From Bacteroides sp. UBA7333 (GTDB lineage: Bacteria > Bacteroidota > Bacteroidia > Bacteroidales > Bacteroidaceae): a DNA stretch of 44,598 bases. Where the stretch lies: positions 1 to 44,598 of the forward strand of contig DKPN01000071.1 in assembly GCA_002471195.1 (NCBI GenBank). Direction: 5' to 3'. Below are positions 42,609 through 44,598 of this stretch, in pieces; position 1 is the first letter of the stretch, and each line of letters begins with the position of its first letter. A model generated the notes under the pieces. It was not told the DNA's origin. It saw only the letters and a list, made by a program, of their open reading frames with translations, and ran no database searches. The translations under genes and the position numbers were made by a program.

Positions 42609-42694
42609 ACTTTATTGTTTTCATATTGATATATAATTGATTAATTGATATATAATTTAACCCTGTAATATTATCATAGTGTCAAATGTATGCG

Positions 42695-42702
42695 TATATT
42701 TG
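42695..42702 (+). promoter_or_regulatory. -7 element for the carboxyltransferase gene
   Basis: TATATTTG matches TAnnTTTG and gives a leader of about 45 nt before the ATG at 42754. At -33 there is only TTA (42671-42673, 21-bp spacer). Confidence 0.45.
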
Positions 42703-42753
42703 TCGCCCTTTATAATTAAAAATTTAGAATATTATCTAACATAACCTCAAGGT

Positions 42754-44529
42754 ATGAAAAAGCAAATTAAATTCAGCCTCGTATACCGCGATATGTGGCA
42801 GTCGTCTGGTAAATATCAACCTCGAATTGATCAACTAGAGAAAATAGCTCCTGTAATAGTTGAAATGGGTTGTTTTGCTCGTGTAGAAACTAATGGTGGT
42901 GCTTTTGAGCAAGTGAATCTTCTTTATGGGGAGAATCCGAATAAAGCTGTAAGAGCATTTACTAAGCCTTTTAATGATGCAGGCATTCAAACACATATGC
43001 TTGATAGGGGGTTGAATGGACTTCGAATGTACCCTGTACCGGCTGATGTTAGAAAGTTGATGTATAAAGTTAAGCATGCGCAAGGTGTCGATATCACCCG
43101 TATATTTTGTGGATTAAATGAAGTGCGAAACATCATTCCATCTATTCAGTATGCCGAGCAAGCCGGTATGATACCGCAAGCTACTTTGTGTATTACTTAT
43201 TCACCCATTCATACTGTCGAATATTATTCAGGTATTGCCGATCAGTTGATTGATGCCGGTGCGAAAGAAATATGTCTGAAAGATATGGCAGGTATCGGTA
43301 GACCCGGAATGTTAGGAAGACTTGTGAAATCGATTAAGGATAAACATCCTGAAGTTTTGATCGAATATCATGGTCATTCGGGACCAGGGCTTTCGATGGC
43401 TTCTATACTTGAAGTTTGTCAAAACGGAGCAGATATTATAGATGTAGCGATGGAACCTCTTTCATGGGGAAAAGTTCATCCGGATGTAATTTCAGTGCAA
43501 GCCATGTTGAAGGATGAAGGGTTTGATGTGCCCGAGATTAATATGAAAGCCTATATGAAAGCACGTTCATTAAGTCAGGAATTTATCGATGACTTTTTAG
43601 GGTACTTCATCGACTCTACCAATAAACATACATCATCTTTATTACTAAAATGTGGTTTACCCGGTGGAATGATGGGTTCTATGATGGCCGATTTAAAAGG
43701 AGTTCATTCGGGTATCAATATGATTTTACGTAGTAAAAATGAGCCAGAAGTAAGCATCGATGACTTGGTAGTAATGCTATTTGACGAAGTAGAATATGTA
43801 TGGCCTAAATTAGGATACCCTCCTTTGGTAACACCATTTAGTCAATATGTTAAAAATGTTGCATTGATGAATGTTATGCAGATGGTAAAAGGTGAGGAGC
43901 GTTGGACGATGATTGATAATCATACATGGGATATGATATTAGGTAAAAGCGGAAGATTGCCCGGACCATTGGCTCCTGAAATAATCGAATTGGCAAAAGA
44001 AAAGGGCTTAGAATTTACAACCGCCGATCCACAGTCGAACTATCCAGATGCATTGGATGAGTATCGAAAAGAGATGGCAGATAATGGCTGGGATCTTGGC
44101 CAAGATGATGAGGAACTGTTTGAATTGGCAATGCACGATAGACAATATCGCGATTATAAATCGGGAGTAGCTAAAAAACGATTTGAAGAAGAATTGCAAC
44201 GAGCAAAAGACGCTTCAATGGCTAAAAATGGCTATTCCGAAGAGGATATTAAGAAATTAAAAAGATTAAAAGCCGATCCTATCACTGCACCCGATAACGG
44301 GCAAGTATTGTGGGAGCTTTCTGTTGAAGGTCCTTCTATTGCTCCCTCTATTGGTACAAATTATGATCAAAACCAACTCTTTTGTTACATATCGACTCCC
44401 TGGGGAGAATATGAGAAAGTCAATGCCGGTTTGGGTGGTAAGGTAGTAGAAATTTGCATTCCTCAAGGAGGATTTGTGCGAAAAGGGGATGTGATTGGTT
44501 ATATTCAAAGAAATGAAATTAGTGCATAA
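42754..44529 (+). CDS. Carboxyltransferase, OadA/PycB-like, with degenerate biotinyl-like domain
   Basis: A 591-residue protein of the DRE-TIM carboxyltransferase family (oxaloacetate decarboxylase alpha, pyruvate carboxylase B). The barrel spans about 5-300. RDMWQS at 12-17 replaces the canonical RDAHQS, with Asp13 and Gln16 kept and His changed to Trp15. The carbamylated lysine is Lys176 in CLKDMAG, and the metal-binding pair is His206 and His208 in YHGHSG, where the usual sequence is HTHDTSG. PLVTPFSQ and GPLAPEI of the conserved PYC-OADA domain follow. The last 65 residues resemble a biotinyl/lipoyl fold, but the EAMKM biotinylation motif is absent; the site reads GYIQRNE. A separate biotin carrier, perhaps encoded just beyond the window, is probably needed. 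It likely takes part in pyruvate-oxaloacetate or sodium-pump decarboxylase chemistry; the exact reaction is not certain. Confidence 0.85.
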   Translation: MKKQIKFSLVYRDMWQSSGKYQPRIDQLEKIAPVIVEMGCFARVETNGGAFEQVNLLYGENPNKAVRAFTKPFNDAGIQTHMLDRGLNGLRMYPVPADVRKLMYKVKHAQGVDITRIFCGLNEVRNIIPSIQYAEQAGMIPQATLCITYSPIHTVEYYSGIADQLIDAGAKEICLKDMAGIGRPGMLGRLVKSIKDKHPEVLIEYHGHSGPGLSMASILEVCQNGADIIDVAMEPLSWGKVHPDVISVQAMLKDEGFDVPEINMKAYMKARSLSQEFIDDFLGYFIDSTNKHTSSLLLKCGLPGGMMGSMMADLKGVHSGINMILRSKNEPEVSIDDLVVMLFDEVEYVWPKLGYPPLVTPFSQYVKNVALMNVMQMVKGEERWTMIDNHTWDMILGKSGRLPGPLAPEIIELAKEKGLEFTTADPQSNYPDALDEYRKEMADNGWDLGQDDEELFELAMHDRQYRDYKSGVAKKRFEEELQRAKDASMAKNGYSEEDIKKLKRLKADPITAPDNGQVLWELSVEGPSIAPSIGTNYDQNQLFCYISTPWGEYEKVNAGLGGKVVEICIPQGGFVRKGDVIGYIQRNEISA

Positions 44530-44598
44530 GCCTATTTTATCATCTTATAAATAACACCATATTATATTCGGTAAAATAAATATCAACAAACTACAGAT

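Noticed and set aside
1..44598. CRISPR array, tRNA or rRNA genes, insertion sequences or integrated phage
   Set aside because: No regularly spaced repeats, no recognisable RNA gene, no transposase or integrase and no terminal repeats were seen.

Overview
This AT-rich window comes from a Bacteroidota chromosome, most likely of the order Bacteroidales. The evidence is a SusC/SusD pair, a type IX secretion (T9SS) C-terminal signal, a DUF4492-cydA-cydB set, a DUF5686 outer-membrane protein, an AddA/AddB pair of the Bacteroidetes type, and repeated -7 elements of the form TAnnTTTG used by the Bacteroides primary sigma factor. I cannot name a genus. I saw no rRNA, tRNA, CRISPR array, insertion sequence or prophage; this is core and semi-core chromosome.

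Layout. (1) 1-6731: two FtsX/MacB-type ABC permeases (the first cut by the window edge), then TolC, an NtrC-type sigma54 activator and its NtrY-like histidine kinase. A good sigma54 promoter and an enhancer-like inverted repeat precede tolC, so this looks like a self-regulated efflux locus. (2) 6792-13425, minus strand: a DoxX-family membrane protein and the addA-addB recombination helicase-nuclease operon. (3) 13869-23006, plus strand: a secreted zinc metalloprotease, SusC, SusD and a T9SS-exported surface protein, probably a peptide-harvesting locus. (4) 23233-24906, minus strand: an acyl-CoA synthetase. (5) 25127-30957, plus strand: oxygen and peroxide defence, with DUF4492-cydAB, then ahpC-ahpF and a Fur/PerR-like regulator. 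A 39-bp perfect palindrome overlaps the ahpC promoter. (6) 31012-35875, minus strand: a DUF5686 outer-membrane protein, rarA and a D-2-hydroxyacid dehydrogenase, probably one operon. (7) 35981-38687: a family 2 glycosyltransferase, a WecB-like protein that lacks key catalytic residues, and a TRIC/UPF0126 channel. (8) 38838-44529: an M16 peptidase, a solitary ECF sigma factor, and a carboxyltransferase whose terminal biotinyl-like domain has no biotin-accepting lysine motif.

Most gene ends, above all between convergent genes, carry long, nearly perfect hairpins that look like bidirectional terminators.

No wholly new multi-gene system is obvious. The best leads are the sigma54-controlled efflux operon, the palindrome plus zinc-site-less PerR-like pair at ahpCF, the catalytically altered WecB paralogue, the non-canonical carboxyltransferase, and the metalloprotease-SusCD-T9SS locus. 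Start codons were moved inward from the longest reading frame where an upstream extension was clearly not protein-like (4060, 35981, 37979, 38061, 41741).
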